A stretch of DNA of 64,000 nt from Epiperipatus broadwayi. Its lineage: Eukaryota > Onychophora > Udeonychophora > Euonychophora > Peripatidae. The translations under genes were made by a program, and so were the position numbers. Positions 24,443 through 36,420 of the stretch are shown one piece after another. The stretch is taken from positions 7,771,331 to 7,835,330 of the forward strand of contig JAQFVV010006245.1 of the NCBI GenBank assembly GCA_028023455.1, written 5' to 3'. The stretch's first letter is position 1; every line of letters begins with the position of its first letter. The notes below the pieces were generated by a model. It was not told the DNA's origin. It was given only the letters and a program-made list of their open reading frames with translations, and made no database searches.

Positions 24443-24810
24443 CTGGTGGTTGTAAAAAAAGATGGATCAGTCAGGCTGTGTTTGGATGCGAGTGAACTGA
24501 ACTGAATAATGCTCCCAGATTATAATATCCCACTACCTATACAGGAACTGTTAGAAGATTTAAGGGAAAGAAAATATTTTCAACTTTTGACTTGACTGCC
24601 AGTTACTGGCAAATCCAACTCCATCCTGAAGCCTGGAAATACATCACCTTTAGATATGATGGTTATTCTTATCAGTTAAACTGTATGCCATTTGGCTGAA
24701 TAAACAGAAGTGCTGGGTTGTTGAGATGCTTGGATCAAGTGTTATCTGAGGAGGTCAAAAAGTTAATCACAATGTATGTAGATGATATATTAGCAGACCC
24801 TCTTGCTGGG
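24443..24810 (+). pseudogene. Gypsy RT palm remnant
   Basis: In successive frames one reads VVVKKDGSVRLCLDA, DYNIPLPIQELLEDLRERKY, a DLTASYWQI-like segment, and YSYQLNCMPFG before a stop. The catalytic box MYVDDILA is intact at about 24772-24796. At least three frame changes and four stops separate these blocks. Confidence 0.8.
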
Positions 24811-25000
24811 ATCGAAAGTGGTTGTTATTACTGACAATAAAAGCTTGGAGTTTTTAAATCACAGCTATTTGATCAACAATCAGCTGATCAGAGTCTATAT
24901 CTCCAAGAATATGACTACACCATAAAATATTGCAAAGTATCAGAGAACATTGTGCCTGATATATTGAGTCATAACCCTGCTCAATTACATCCATGACATT
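24811..25000 (+). pseudogene. Gypsy RNase H C-terminal remnant
   Basis: Directly after YVDDILA the sequence resumes at KVVVITDNKSLEFLNH, the end of the RNase H domain (VTDHK-type motif). EYDYTIKYCKVSENIVPDIL follows in another frame. The RT thumb, connection and most of RNase H, roughly 150 codons in related elements, are missing. Confidence 0.75.
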
Positions 25001-25249
25001 TGAATGGAGAGAACCTGTATATAGTCAGTTTAAACTTAAGGATGAATGAAGCAATGGAACAAGACCTGTCTCAACTATCCTACCAAGATGGACAACTGAA
25101 AACATTGATTGAGCAGCTAGAGGAATGGGGAACAACAGACTTAAGGTGGATGGGAAGCAAGACAGGATGCTACTGAATGAGACAATCAATATTGCAAAAT
25201 AAAATTCATGAGTACCAAGAGGAGTGAAAACCCATCTTACCATATCAGA

Positions 25250-26230
25250 TGAGGGATACTGTTATTACCCACATATATCAATTCTATGGTCATTATGGCA
25301 CACCTGCTCCAGGACTGGTTTTATTGGTCTGGAATACATACTAAAATTATGGCCATGGTAGCCAGTGTGAAATATGCCAAAAGGCAAAGCCAGATAATAG
25401 GAGTTATGCAATGCCTATGACTTCCATAATTCCAACAAACCCCAGGAAATGATGGCCCTGCATTACTATGGTCCATTGTCCACCTTTAACAAGAAGTATC
25501 TCATTGTGGTATATGGTCTATTTTCAAAATTCATAGCTGTGTACCCGATACCCCAGGCAAACACTAGAAACACCACCATAAAGGTGCTAGAAAATAACCA
25601 CTTCCCTACTGTCAGAAAACCAAAAGCTCTACTATCAGATTATGGTATTCAATTTATATCAGGAGAATGGTGCAGGTGGGTACAATGACAGGGAATCAAG
25701 CATGTGTTGATATCCATCCCATAATCTGCAGTCGAACTCATATGAGAGGACCATGTGAGAATTAGGTTGGCTATTTAGAACCTATCTTCAAATGAGTCAT
25801 TGAGGTTGGGTCAAGCAAGTTCCATACATCATTACTTATATCAATTGGTCAGTCAATGAATTGACTGGGTTTGCCCCAATACGGCTGCATTTAGGAAAAT
25901 GTCCATCAATTACTAAAAACCTTCTTTCCAGGAGTGAAAAAGTCCCCAATTGATGTAGAAGCTGATAGGGCTCAAGCTTACCAGACCCTTATGAAAAGAA
26001 GTCAAAATAGAAAGAAATGGTCAGTGGGTATGTGACCCTGATTTCAAATAGGGGACAAAATAATGGTGAAAACACCACATGTTAGTGACCTGGAGAAGTT
26101 TGTCTGCCATAAACTTTGTAATTTATATGAGGACCCATTTGCTATTGTATGGCATCAGGGAGATAACAAATTTTGGTAGACACTGGATCAAAGATAAATT
26201 GTAAATAATAAATGTATCACAATGTCAGTG
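25250..26230 (+). pseudogene. Gypsy integrase remnant
   Basis: 25250-25440 holds a decayed HHCC zinc region (HYGT.. and a WFYWSGI-like segment). 25449-25688 is an open 80-codon core: YYGPLSTFNKKYLIVVYGLF, SKFIAVYPIP and LLSDYGIQFISGEW. The usual first catalytic Asp before YGPL reads as His in this copy. The conserved DNG motif reads DYG. Downstream fragments (VPYIITYINWSVN-like, PTRLHLGKCPS-like) continue the core in shifted frames. Confidence 0.8.
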
Positions 26231-26300
26231 TATAGCCAAATTTACTGGTGAATGATTTCTTTCACAGTAATTCATTTTGATTCCACAAGGTAAAGGAGGG

Positions 26301-27239
26301 AGAGAATAATTTGTTAATTAAAGAGCATTGAAGAATCTTAAGCAGCAATATAATAAGCAGCTATAATTTTAGACTCTTATTATCTCACTCAATTTAACTA
26401 TTTAAATGGATGATGGTAATCTTCTATTAACTCATTAAGAGATGTAGTCCATGATCAAGTCTTTTTACCTAGTGGTTGATCAGAATATTATTTTGCCATA
26501 CATACTACAAACCATTCATCACTATCTTCACAATTTTCACAACAATACTGCTATTAAATGGCAAGAAAAACAATTATAAAATAATAGTACTAATAGGATT
26601 TAGCAATCCAAAATCTATCCAGATTTTTCCATAACCAAGTTTGATAAAATTTTATATTTTTTCTACATATATTCAAACATTTTAACAGATCTTTTGTTTG
26701 TTTATAATTAAATCTTCAAATGGAAGCCAGATATTCAAAATAAATACCGTAACTAAAATTTTAAATAATTATAATGTACAAAAAATATGCATTTTAATGT
26801 ATGTAAGGGGGGGTACACTAAATTTGGATAGTTATTCCCTACAGATCTCAAAGATTATTCATCATCAATACACTTGCTTAATTAATAATTATGAATACAA
26901 TTTTAGAAGGTAATGATTTAGCAGGTGGATTTCGCTGATCAAATAAGATACATAAAGATATCAATTAATATTATTCCTGTTTTCCCTTGATGACATTTTC
27001 TGTTTCTCTTTTTTTTTTTTTGGTTAGCACATGAGACATCTGCAAAAAAAGTATTCATCAGACTTTGTAAAATTTTACATTGAGATAGATGTCAAAAGTT
27101 TTTTCTTAAGCAATAAAATTTTAAAAAAATCTACTTATTTCAAGCATTTAAATGTATATTTTCCAAATGATTATCGATTCAATTATTTTATTTTTACCAT
27201 GTTTTTTTAATTTTATTTGTATTCCTGAAATTGACAAGC

Positions 27240-27270
<31 letters not shown>

Positions 27271-27559
27271 AACCATATATTTTAGTATAAAATATAATAA
27301 TTGATGTAACTAGTATAAAAATTTCTCTTTCTTCTTTTGGTGATTTGATTGGCTTGATTTGCACTTTGAACAGATTACTCTCTTATATTATTTTAATAAA
27401 TTTAAATTTGCTTCTTTCCATATACTAATTCATATCAAAATGTTTAACTTTTTAAAAATTTTGACAACACATTAAATTTGGTAAAATATTATTAAAAATG
27501 ATAATTAATTTTTATTTGTTTAAAATGGTCTTAAAATTTATTTCCATTGATTAAAAAAA
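26301..27559. other. Possible 3' LTR, then AT-rich sequence
   Basis: 26308 onward may be the 3' LTR of the Gypsy copy, given its position after the purine tract, but no second LTR was found to set limits. The rest is AT-rich and includes a run of T at 27010-27020. No gene is seen. Confidence 0.4.
27238..27267. repeat. (TA)n microsatellite ending in TTGTAAC
   Basis: About 26 bp of TA repeat lead into TTGTAACC. The same TA-to-TTGTAAC junction occurs near 8995 and 58340. Confidence 0.85.
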
Positions 27560-27908
27560 AAACCATTTGTTCAACTAAATCTAATTATTAAAAAATAATT
27601 ATAGTAATTACGTATGCGTTTCAATGTAAAAAAAGAAAAGAGCACGAATTTAAGAGAAGATCGTCTGATAGTTTGCTTTTGGAGGGAGAAAGAAAAGAAA
27701 ATGGTAAAAGGCAAATGGTGTAAATTTGATAAGCTTATTTTAAAATAGTTAACAAGTAAACGGATTACCACAAAGTTTGCTATAAATGTAAAAATAACCT
27801 AGTGGTATTCAATTAAAAGATGAATTGCTAAATTTAAAAGTCTGTTCAAGTCGGCTGGCCAAGTGGATCAAATCACCGGTAATAATTTTCCAATATTACA
27901 TTTTTAAA

Positions 27909-27952
27909 ATGTCGGAGCTTCCCAGTTTAAAAGAATTAATTGCAAGAGTTTG
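27909..27952 (+). CDS. Candidate first coding exon, unrecognised gene
   Basis: ATG at 27909 in the context AAAATGTC opens 14 codons (MSELPSLKELIARV) plus two bases, ending at a GTATGT donor (27953-27958). It sits within the CpG-retaining tract and has higher G+C than its flanks. The peptide looks like a normal amphipathic N-terminus, but 14 residues are too few to identify a family. The frame stays open upstream to another ATG at 27825, which could be an alternative start. It could belong to the SLC4A11-like gene whose exon lies 19 kb downstream on the same strand, but nothing in the sequence proves this. Confidence 0.3.
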
Positions 27953-28590
27953 GTATGTTTTAAAATGTTTATTATTCTACAATTTGGAAATATTAAATAA
28001 GTATTTTAATTACAGAAGTTTTATGAATATGAAAATTTGCTTTTTAAAAAAAGAAGTTTAAATTAAAGTAAAATGTTAAAGTTATCAACATAGTTTAATA
28101 TTTCCGTTTCTAATTCTAATAAAAATATAGTATTGATTGATATTTAACTTTACAATGCCAGTAATATATTTGCTAGTTAATTTGTTTAACATTTGGATAA
28201 TAAACAGTCTTCAAATCATTAATCAAAGCTATTTTCTAATTTTGTCGTCAGTTTGGAATGATTAAATTAATTGCTATAATTAGTATTCCTAGATTTAAGC
28301 GTGGATAAATAAATATTAGCATGGATGTGATAAACTTGGAACATTTTTAATAGAGAAATGTAGAGATTAATAACTTATGAAAAACATTTTCATTTAAATT
28401 CTGCGTGTCATGTTTTGAAATTGTTTCATGTTTATGTAGCCGCGTAAAATCGTTAATCTAATAGTGATTATAATAACTAACACCAATGGATAAAATTGCA
28501 TGTATGGAATTCAACTATAGTTATAGCTATTACTTCGTATACTTATTGTTCGACACATCGTACGTGGATTCCACGGATCATATTTGGAGT

Positions 28591-28715
28591 TATAAAATGC
28601 TATACAATCCAATTTGTGATACACACACCTGCTATAATTCATGTATTGAACTATAAAATGCTATACATTTGATTTATATCATACACATACCTGTTAAATT
28701 TTATGTATTTGATGA
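28591..28715. repeat. Tandem duplication, about 62-bp unit
   Basis: TATAAAATGCTATACA is followed by ATACACACACCTG and ATTCATGTATTGAA. This recurs as TATAAAATGCTATACA, ATACACATACCTG and ATTTTATGTATTTGA, so there are two diverged direct copies. Confidence 0.7.
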
Positions 28716-30800
28716 ATAATGCATTACTTTAATTTTATAGTTATATGAACTTGCATGTGAAGTTCATAAGTTATATTTTATTAAGTTTAAATTAATAGGG
28801 GTTGAATAAAATATTTATTCAAGAGAATAGCGCTTGCGAAAAAGCTTGAAAAGTACTAAATGAATTCATGAGATGTATCAATCTTTATGAGGTATTTTGT
28901 GAATCTTTCCAGATTTATATTCCTATACTAATATTACTTATATTATATTACATATGTTTTATTTTCAGCAAGATAAGTTAGTACATTAGTTGTCCTGATT
29001 AGTGTAACATTTTATTATGCAAGAACCCACATTTGCTAAAGTGTTAGTGTTTTCTGAATGGTCAGAATAACTGAGGAGGATGATTTTGCACTTTAATGTG
29101 AAATAAATAGTAATGTTGTTTTATAATGTTAAAGGGCATTAATCTGTGCTGTTGGTTAATCCGCAGATTACTTAATTGCTATTTCTTGTATTTTACACTC
29201 ATTCCTGCACTGGTGGTTAATCCGCGGAATGGTGTACTTGTACTTATTGCTTTATGATGGTGTATAAATCCACAAAACGTTTAGTGTTATTTAATTCCTA
29301 CGTGTAGATGAATACATCCACAGGAATATGTTTTACTTCATAGATATAAGTTGGGCAAAGTATTTTAGTTAATCTGCTAAATCATCTTCTTTCATTTGTA
29401 AGTATAATTTATAAGTTAGATCATCAAATTGTAGCAGGACATTCTATTCAAGTTACTTCATAATAATTAACTGTTGGTTGATTATTATTTACCGGAATGT
29501 AAGTTTAAATTTTCACTTTATTTAATGATTGCATTATAGCTAAATCCTACAGATATAATATTATTTATTATATTATTATAAGTTTACGGTATGGATTTAT
29601 TGAATCTGGAGATGACATTAAATATTTCATGGGTTGATGCTGAATTTAGTATAATTTCCTCAATATTCATTATATCAAATTGAAATATAAAGTATGATTA
29701 GGTTTTTAAAAACTGTACCTATGATATGTTATTGAAGAAAGTCGATGGAATTATAATTTATTTATTTATTTGTTTATTTATGTCTTTAATTATAACATTG
29801 GAATTAATTACTTATTATTCATAAATTTGTAAATAAACGTTGATTTATAATTAAACTTACTGTGCCGTTGCTATGGGTCATTCATAAAATCAGAAATCAT
29901 AAACCTTGGATAGAGCATACATTGAAGTACATACTATCGTCAACATGATATAAGAGTTTATTGATATTTTTTGAGAAAACATTTGGATGCTTTTCGTCTT
30001 TGGTAGTTTATGATGTGTAAGGTACAATAAAATCCCATTTACCTTTTCCATCATTTTGGCTTTGCGTAGTTGATTCTAGTATACAATATAAATTAATTAT
30101 TAAACTTGTAAACAGATTTACCAAATAATGACATGATTGAATATATTTACTTAACGTTTTTAAATTGTCATTTATCAGTATAATAAGAGTCTCAGTAAAA
30201 TAGTAAACTATAAAAAAAGAACCCAAGTATTTATGTTTATTTATTGCAAAGCTTTACCTGGACTAGCATCTGTATTAGAAATCATATAGATGGTTTAAAA
30301 TTTCATAATCTTATGTAATTCCACAAATTATGCCATCTTGTACATGGTCGGCCATCGGGTCTCATACAATAAAAATCGCAAATTAAGGTTTGAAAATAAT
30401 AACATTACACTTATAATTTGTTTAATGTATTTTATCATACTACTATGGTAGTTCTTCGCGGTACACCCTGGCTGCGATCAAATTAAATTGTAAAAAGTTT
30501 ATGTTCGATCATTAGTTTGGTCTGTGGTAAGTTGCTCCAGATGTTGATTGTGGTCTTTGGTGCATAAATAGATAGCATGATATGCCTTTGGATACAGCTC
30601 TTAATAGCTGACAATGTGCAACGGGAATTGATCAGTGATCGAGGTTACAATTCTTGGCACACTTACGTTATATAGTTGGGACCACACAATTAACGGTTAC
30701 AATTTTTAGTGCTGCAATGAGTTCGGCATGATAGGTAGTTGAGAGGGCAATCGAATGGTTACAATATGATAAGAGATTATTATAAAAAAGAAAGCAGGAG

Positions 30801-31679
30801 ATATAATAAATAAACAAAAAAGTGCTTAAGGCTAAAAGTTCCAAGATGGGATTTCATCACTTTACATGTTGCATAGTGTTGAGCAAAGAGTTGAATGACG
30901 AGTGTTAATCAAGTTTAGAAACAATAATTGGCTCCCTTCATTCCCCTATTCTGAACATTTTAGATGGTATTAAAATTAAAAATCTCTGTACATTTGAAAA
31001 AAGAAATCCATTATATAACCTTCTATTTGAAACCACATGAATTTCCAAGAGATTACCTGCTAAAAAAAAATTCCATTTTAGTTTTGCTATTAAAAACAAA
31101 AAGTCATAATGATTTTATTTGCAATAATTTCATATAAAATTATGAATGTAAAGAATGAACTTTCAAAGGCAATTATAATGCTACAATTTTTTTTTAAAAA
31201 ATTCAGACTTAACTGCATAAACAAACCTTGAAGATATTCCTGTTGTAATAAGTCTATTGGTTTAAAATACAAAACATTTTTTTTTTCTGAACAGCATCTC
31301 CCTTGATGATATATCTTTTGAAATAATAGAAAATTTTAAAAAAAACATTAATAAACTGTACTATGTACCTGTGTGTATGTCCATATTTATGCATTTGTGC
31401 CCTATTCGGATGTTCATATGTGAATATAATATATTTAATTAAATTTTCTTTTACAATTTAGTCTTCTAATTTAACTCTTTAACATAATGTTAATGCACTA
31501 TTTTTTATAGTGAATATTTTTTTTCATATCTGAATACTCATTTATCCTTATATTATAAATCAAATACAAGTAAATATTAAAAAAATGATGTTAACCTTGT
31601 AAAATGTAATATATAAAAAATAAAAATGTAAATAAATATTATCTATAGCAAAATATCATAAAATAATTTACAAATAGCA
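30801..31679. other. AT-rich sequence without a recognised gene
   Basis: No coding or repeat structure is recognised. Confidence 0.5.
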
Positions 31680-32010
31680 CTTTTAATCGATCCTATAGAT
31701 ATAAAATAATAAATGATGAAAGTAGATAACAGTTGTGGTGATTTTATATAACTTCATCAATTGTATTTTAAATTCTTATTAATTAAGCAATTTTATAGTT
31801 TTTGTTAAAATATATAAATATAACTTATAGGATTTTTTTTAAAAGAAATACTTTATAGATATAAAATCATAAGTGACAGAAGTAAGTAATAGAAGAAATA
31901 ATTTTATTAACATGCATTAAATTGGGATTATTTTAGATTTTTATTTTGTAAGTAATTTTATAATGTTAGTTAGAATATAAAAATGTAATTTATAGAGTTG
32001 TTTTTTTGAA
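31680..32010. repeat. Diverged tandem duplication, period 160 bp
   Basis: TATAGATATAAAAT begins at 31694 and again at 31854. Each is followed by AATGATGAAAGTAGATAACAG/AAGTGACAGAAGTAAGTAATAG, a TTTTATATAACTT/TTTTATTAACATG word, TTTATAGTTTTTGTTA/TTTATAATGTTAGTTA and TAACTTATAGGAT/TAATTTATAGAGT. Confidence 0.65.
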
Positions 32011-32540
32011 GAAATCTAATTTTGTATTTAAATTAATGTTATTCTGTTAAACAAATGTTCTGAAATCTTTATTACTAAGATTGAAAGTTGAGAAAAGTTT
32101 GACATATTTGAATTTTTAAACAATTTTTTTTATTGTCTTTCAAAAAAAAAAATTGAAAGCATTAATAACATACTTTTTGTTATTGCATTCTCTTAATCTT
32201 TTTTTTCTTTGTCAATAAATAATCTGCTTCAGAAAGAAAACCCCATAAATAATGATTTTATGTAATGTGCTAAATCAGGCTTATTTTAAGTCCTACATAT
32301 ATGTGTGTTTGGTGTCATTCTATTTTAATTTTATCTAACTTATGATGTAATATTATTGGAATTTCAAAATATCCTATATATTTTATATGGAAAGATGTGT
32401 TAGAAATAAATATTTGTCCGTAACCTTTGGGTCACATTGAGCAGAATGAGCCTTGGGGATTGGACACCAAAGTTATAAAAATTAATTATATTATAATAAA
32501 CTTGCTTTACAGTTTATATAATTCCACTGTCATTTGAAAA

Positions 32541-32846
32541 CTTCTTCTGTAATGTAATTTAAAATGTTGAAATAACATATATATGTATGTTTAATAAAAA
32601 AATTTCATAGATAAAAAATGGTTATTTATAATTTATGAATGGAAAACTCCATATATATATTTTGATAAAAAATACCACATATTTGTAATTTTGTCAAAAA
32701 AGATTGGAGCTATATACATGGAGTTTTTCTTTTATAAATTATAAATGACCATTTTTTATTTATAAATTTTTTTTATTAAACATATATATATATAAATTAT
32801 TATAAATATATTTTTTTAACATTTTAAATTATATTGCAGAAGAATT
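32541..32846. mobile_element. Palindromic foldback element, about 306 bp
   Basis: The left arm (CTTCTTCTGTAATGTAATTT, AAAATGTTG, TAAAAAATGGTTATTTATAA, GAAAACTCCAT) is mirrored by the right arm (ATGGAGTTTTTC, TTATAAATGACCATTTTTTA, AACATTTTAAATTATATTGC, AGAAGAA). Arms are about 115 bp with a spacer of about 60 bp. AT-rich and non-coding. Confidence 0.7.
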
Positions 32847-34436
32847 TTTCACACTAATCTAACACATTTTTCTATTGTATATTTTATGATTAACTTTTTT
32901 TTATCCAAATGCATTTATCTTATGAATATAGAAAAATAAAAAATATAGGTGAAATTGTAATTTATTTGCAACATCATTTCTTAAAAATTTATGTCTTTTG
33001 AAAGCGTAAGCTCTGAAGAAAGTTTTTAATCAGGATTAAAATACACATGATTACAGTGGATCGAAGTCTTTTTTAAAAGGATTTAAAAACAGACGATAAT
33101 ACAATCTAGAATTTGCTATTCAGAGGTAATTTAAGCAAACCTATAGCTTTATTGTATTTAGAATTTTTATTTTTTGAAATATTTATCAATTCAGTTAAAG
33201 CTTTAGTTATACTAACAATAACAACAAAATATTTGGTAAAAAACTTATTAAAAAACTATTTTGTCAAAATTTTTATAGCTCTATACTGCAGTTATGTTTC
33301 ATGTAACATAATTAACATTTTATTACTGATTTATTACCATTTATTACTTCAAATTGAAATGAGACTTTTTTTTGAAGAGTTATAAAAATTGAGAGCAAAT
33401 TTGAGTATTCTTTTCTTATTGTTTGTCATTGAAATTTAATTATTTACTAAAAATTAATATAACAGAGCAATCAATGATGCATTAAATATTGTGATGAGAT
33501 AACTATTTTGTCTCTCATATTAAGATCTAGAAAACATCATGATTTCCCTTTTCAAATATTTAAGTTTTTAATCGAAACTTCAATTGGGTTTTTTAAAGGG
33601 AAGATGAATGTGTGAATGCTGTTGTTTTGTTGTTGCTGTTGTTTTTAAATATTTCTAATCATGATAAATAAATATAAATTCTATTTCATTTTCTGGAGTT
33701 TGGAAAGCAATCTTTTATAAGAGCAGTAGGCAACAATTGAAGAATCACTTAAGTTAATAAAGAAAACCTAAGTGATTGCATCTTTAAGAAATTTGACAAA
33801 AAGATAAGAGACAATTGATCTAAAAAATGAACACATTTTATTATAAAGGCATAACAATGCAAATATATCAGAATAGAAAGTACATTGTTCAACTTCATAA
33901 AAAATATCAAATGTAGATAATTCATTTTATTCCAACAAGTTCTCAATGTACTGAAGAATAAATGGGAATTTATTATAAGACAATTCAACCTCATTTGAGG
34001 ATATTTAAATGATTTGAGTATATGTAATAAAAAATGATTTAAAATAGTAATAATTAGCATAAAACAATTTTTTTTATTTTATAAATGTTTTTTTATATTT
34101 TGTTAATCAAAATATGTTAATTATGCTTGTTTATAATTATTATTTACTTATCGATAATTGTAAATTTTGTTTGTAAGTATAATCCATTTTTAAGCTTTAA
34201 AATTAACCATCTATGATTATCTCAAATTAGTTAAATTATATATGTGTGAAATTTAAAATAATATCCTTGTAAACATTTGTCCGAACAGAAAACAACATTT
34301 AGCCATTTTGGAATGTTATGGGAAGAGCACTCACCTAGCAGTAAACATACTGTGAATAAATTCTGCAGTTTACTACTGCTACTTTCAGTATTATGGATTT
34401 TAAATGATGTTTGACTATAAATGCTTTTTAATTCAG
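32847..34436. other. AT-rich sequence without a recognised gene
   Basis: The open frames at 33113-33385 and 33749-34060 are hydrophobic, AT-driven and without domain or splice context, and I do not call them genes. Confidence 0.5.
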
Positions 34437-34527
34437 TCTGTGAAGATTGCCTTTCGTGGATGTTCAGTGGCAGCCTGTGAAATTTTTAAGCAGGGGTGCT
34501 GCTTTATTTCAGTATTGATGCAAAAAA
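34437..34527 (+). CDS. Candidate internal exon, unrecognised
   Basis: A pyrimidine-rich acceptor (TTTTTAATTCAG, ending 34436) and a GTAAGC donor (34528) bound 91 nt. In phase 0 they are open for 30 codons: SVKIAFRGCSVAACEIFKQG and on to VLMQK. The composition is far less AT-rich than either flank. Four cysteines occur within about 14 residues. No family is recognised and the piece is short. An old repeat with chance splice signals is the alternative. Confidence 0.27.
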
Positions 34528-35254
34528 GTAAGCAAGGAAAGCAAAACAGAGTATTTTTAATTTCACAATCATTTCATTTTGCCATACCAATCACTGTTAA
34601 AAGATCTAATGTCATTTTTATTTTACTAACTGCTATTTGACAAATAATATCTAGAGTTGATAGAACTTTTATTTTTATTTCAATTTTTTTTTATGTAATG
34701 ACAATTTATATATATATATTCAGCACTAATACCTATATCAACAAATATTTAAAATATTTCTTTTATTCTTCTGTTCTGTAATAAATATTTATATGTTAAT
34801 TACAAGAAAAAACAGAATATTTTATTACTCATGCTAAATAAAAACAATAAAAATCTATTCATCCTGAAGAGAAATGAGAATAGATAATCATATGTTCAAA
34901 TAACTATTGATACTGTCTGCAGGAGCAGATTCAATTGCTCTAGTAAGGGAACATTGATAAAGCAAACAAATCTCAGTGGAACTCAAATATGATGTTTCTG
35001 GCATTACCATAATTAGTACCTTTGAATAGAATCTCAAGCAACAATTAAAAAAAACAATTTTTAAAATAATTTAATTAGTTGTATTTACATAATAATTATG
35101 CAAAATGTTAACTGATTGTTACATTATTGATATTTTCAAGCATAAATTTAATGATTAATTTTTTTCTGGGGGTACTGCAGTGCTTGTTGACCAGAACATC
35201 GCTGTTGATGTCATATCATCCATGAAATTATTAATCTCCAGATTATTTGAAATT
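34528..35254. other. AT-rich sequence without a recognised gene
   Basis: Nothing recognised beyond AT-rich sequence; the family C array starts at its right edge. Confidence 0.5.
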
Positions 35255-36420
35255 AAAACAGGCAAAACTCTTCATACAGTAGTGCCATTCAGTGCAAGCC
35301 AGAGTAATTCATGGATTCTAGAAGGCTTGTGCATAAATTTCCGATCTAGTGCCTATTCAGACAATATCCCCAGACTAGTTTTTAGCTTATGTCTTTCATC
35401 AATGAGGAGTCTTGGATCTGAGAGCACTGCACCTAGATCTTAGAATCTAATGCAACTCTCCAGCAACCACTTTTTGTCTCTACTTGACTACAAAACTATG
35501 AGAAAAAAATTGAAAACACAATAATATTTTCAATCCAAGCTCATTAGCTTATGTACTCATATAGGTCTGAACTCAGTTCAGTATCCATACATTTTAGTGA
35601 CTCTGGTTCTTTATAATTATACCCACCACTGTCTTATTAGGCAAAATTGGTATTAAACCACTAAACATCACATAATCACCATTTCTTATAACTGGCTCAT
35701 AACTATTATTAAAACAGGCAAAACTCTCCATACAGTAGTGCCATTCAGTGCAAGTCAGAGTAATCAATGGATGCCAGAAGGCTTCCACATAAAATCCCTA
35801 TCTAGTGCCTACTCATCCAATATCCCCTGAGCTTTTGTCAATGTGGAGTGACTTCTGGAATCCATTGATTACTCTGGCTTGCACTAAATGGCATTACTAT
35901 ATGGAGAGTTTTGCCTATTTTAATAACAGTTATGAGCAAGCATAAGAAATGGTGATCATGTGATGTTTAGTAGTTTAATACCAATCCTTCCTAATAGAAT
36001 AGTGGTGGGTATGGTTATTAAAGAACCAAAGACACCAAAATTTATGGGTAATGAACTGAGTTCAGATCTATATGACTATATAAGCTAATGAGCTTGGATT
36101 GAAAATATTATTGTTTTCAAATTTTATTCTTATAGTTTTGTAGTTAAGTAGAGATAAAAGGTGACTGCTGGAGGCTTGCATTAGATCCTAAGATCTAGGT
36201 GCAGTTCTCTCAGATTCAAGATTCCTCATTGATGAAAGCCACAAGCTAGAAACTAATCTGGGAATATTGGATGAGTAGCATTAGATAGGGATTTTATGTA
36301 CAAGCTTTCTGTAATCCATTGATTACTCTAGCTTGCACTGACTGGCACTACTGTATGGAGAGTTTTGCCTGTTTTAACAACAGTTATGAGCAAGCATAAA
36401 AATTGGTGATCATGTGATTA
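35255..36420. repeat. Repeat family C: inverted array of units of about 455 bp
   Basis: Plus-orientation units start at GGCAAAACTC (35261) and GGCAAAACTC (35717), a period of 456 bp. The array then inverts near 35835-35868. Inverted units end at GAGTTTTGCC (35915) and again at 36369, a period of 454 bp. Shared words with 17.8 kb are ACAGTAGTGCC, ATCAATGGATGCCAGAAGGC, TCCCTATCTAGTGCCTACTC, GAGGAGTCTTGGATCTGAGA and CACTGCACCTAGATCTTAG. The whole is a palindrome of over 1.1 kb. Open frames within it are not conserved between copies. Confidence 0.85.

Larger units (their letters stand above)
23121..26300 (+). mobile_element. Decayed Ty3/Gypsy retrotransposon
   Basis: Gag-, protease-, RT-, RNase H- and integrase-like segments occur in the order usual for Ty3/Gypsy, all on the plus strand, interrupted by many stops and frameshifts. 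A purine-rich tract (AGGTAAAGGAGGGAGAGAAT, 26288-26307) after the integrase fits a polypurine tract, so a 3' LTR may follow, but a matching 5' LTR was not found. RT runs directly into the RNase H end, showing an internal deletion. The element cannot encode functional proteins. Confidence 0.85.
27560..30800. other. CpG-retaining tract, possible promoter and 5' region of a host gene
   Basis: By eye about 20 CpG lie in 27601-28600 and 13 in 30330-30770, against about 1 in 48201-49200. The tract contains the candidate first exon at 27909-27952 and no recognised transposon protein. 29140-29240 has two copies of a GTTAATCCGC-containing word. The repeated word GGTTACAAT occurs at about 30643, 30694 and 30758. 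Confidence 0.45.

Noticed and set aside
25025-25243. Minus-strand 72-codon frame in the Gypsy element
   Set aside because: Antisense to the element's coding strand within the RNase H-integrase spacer; no motif.
35180-35788. Open frames on both strands in the 35-kb family C copy
   Set aside because: Same reason: they overlap repeat units and differ from other copies.
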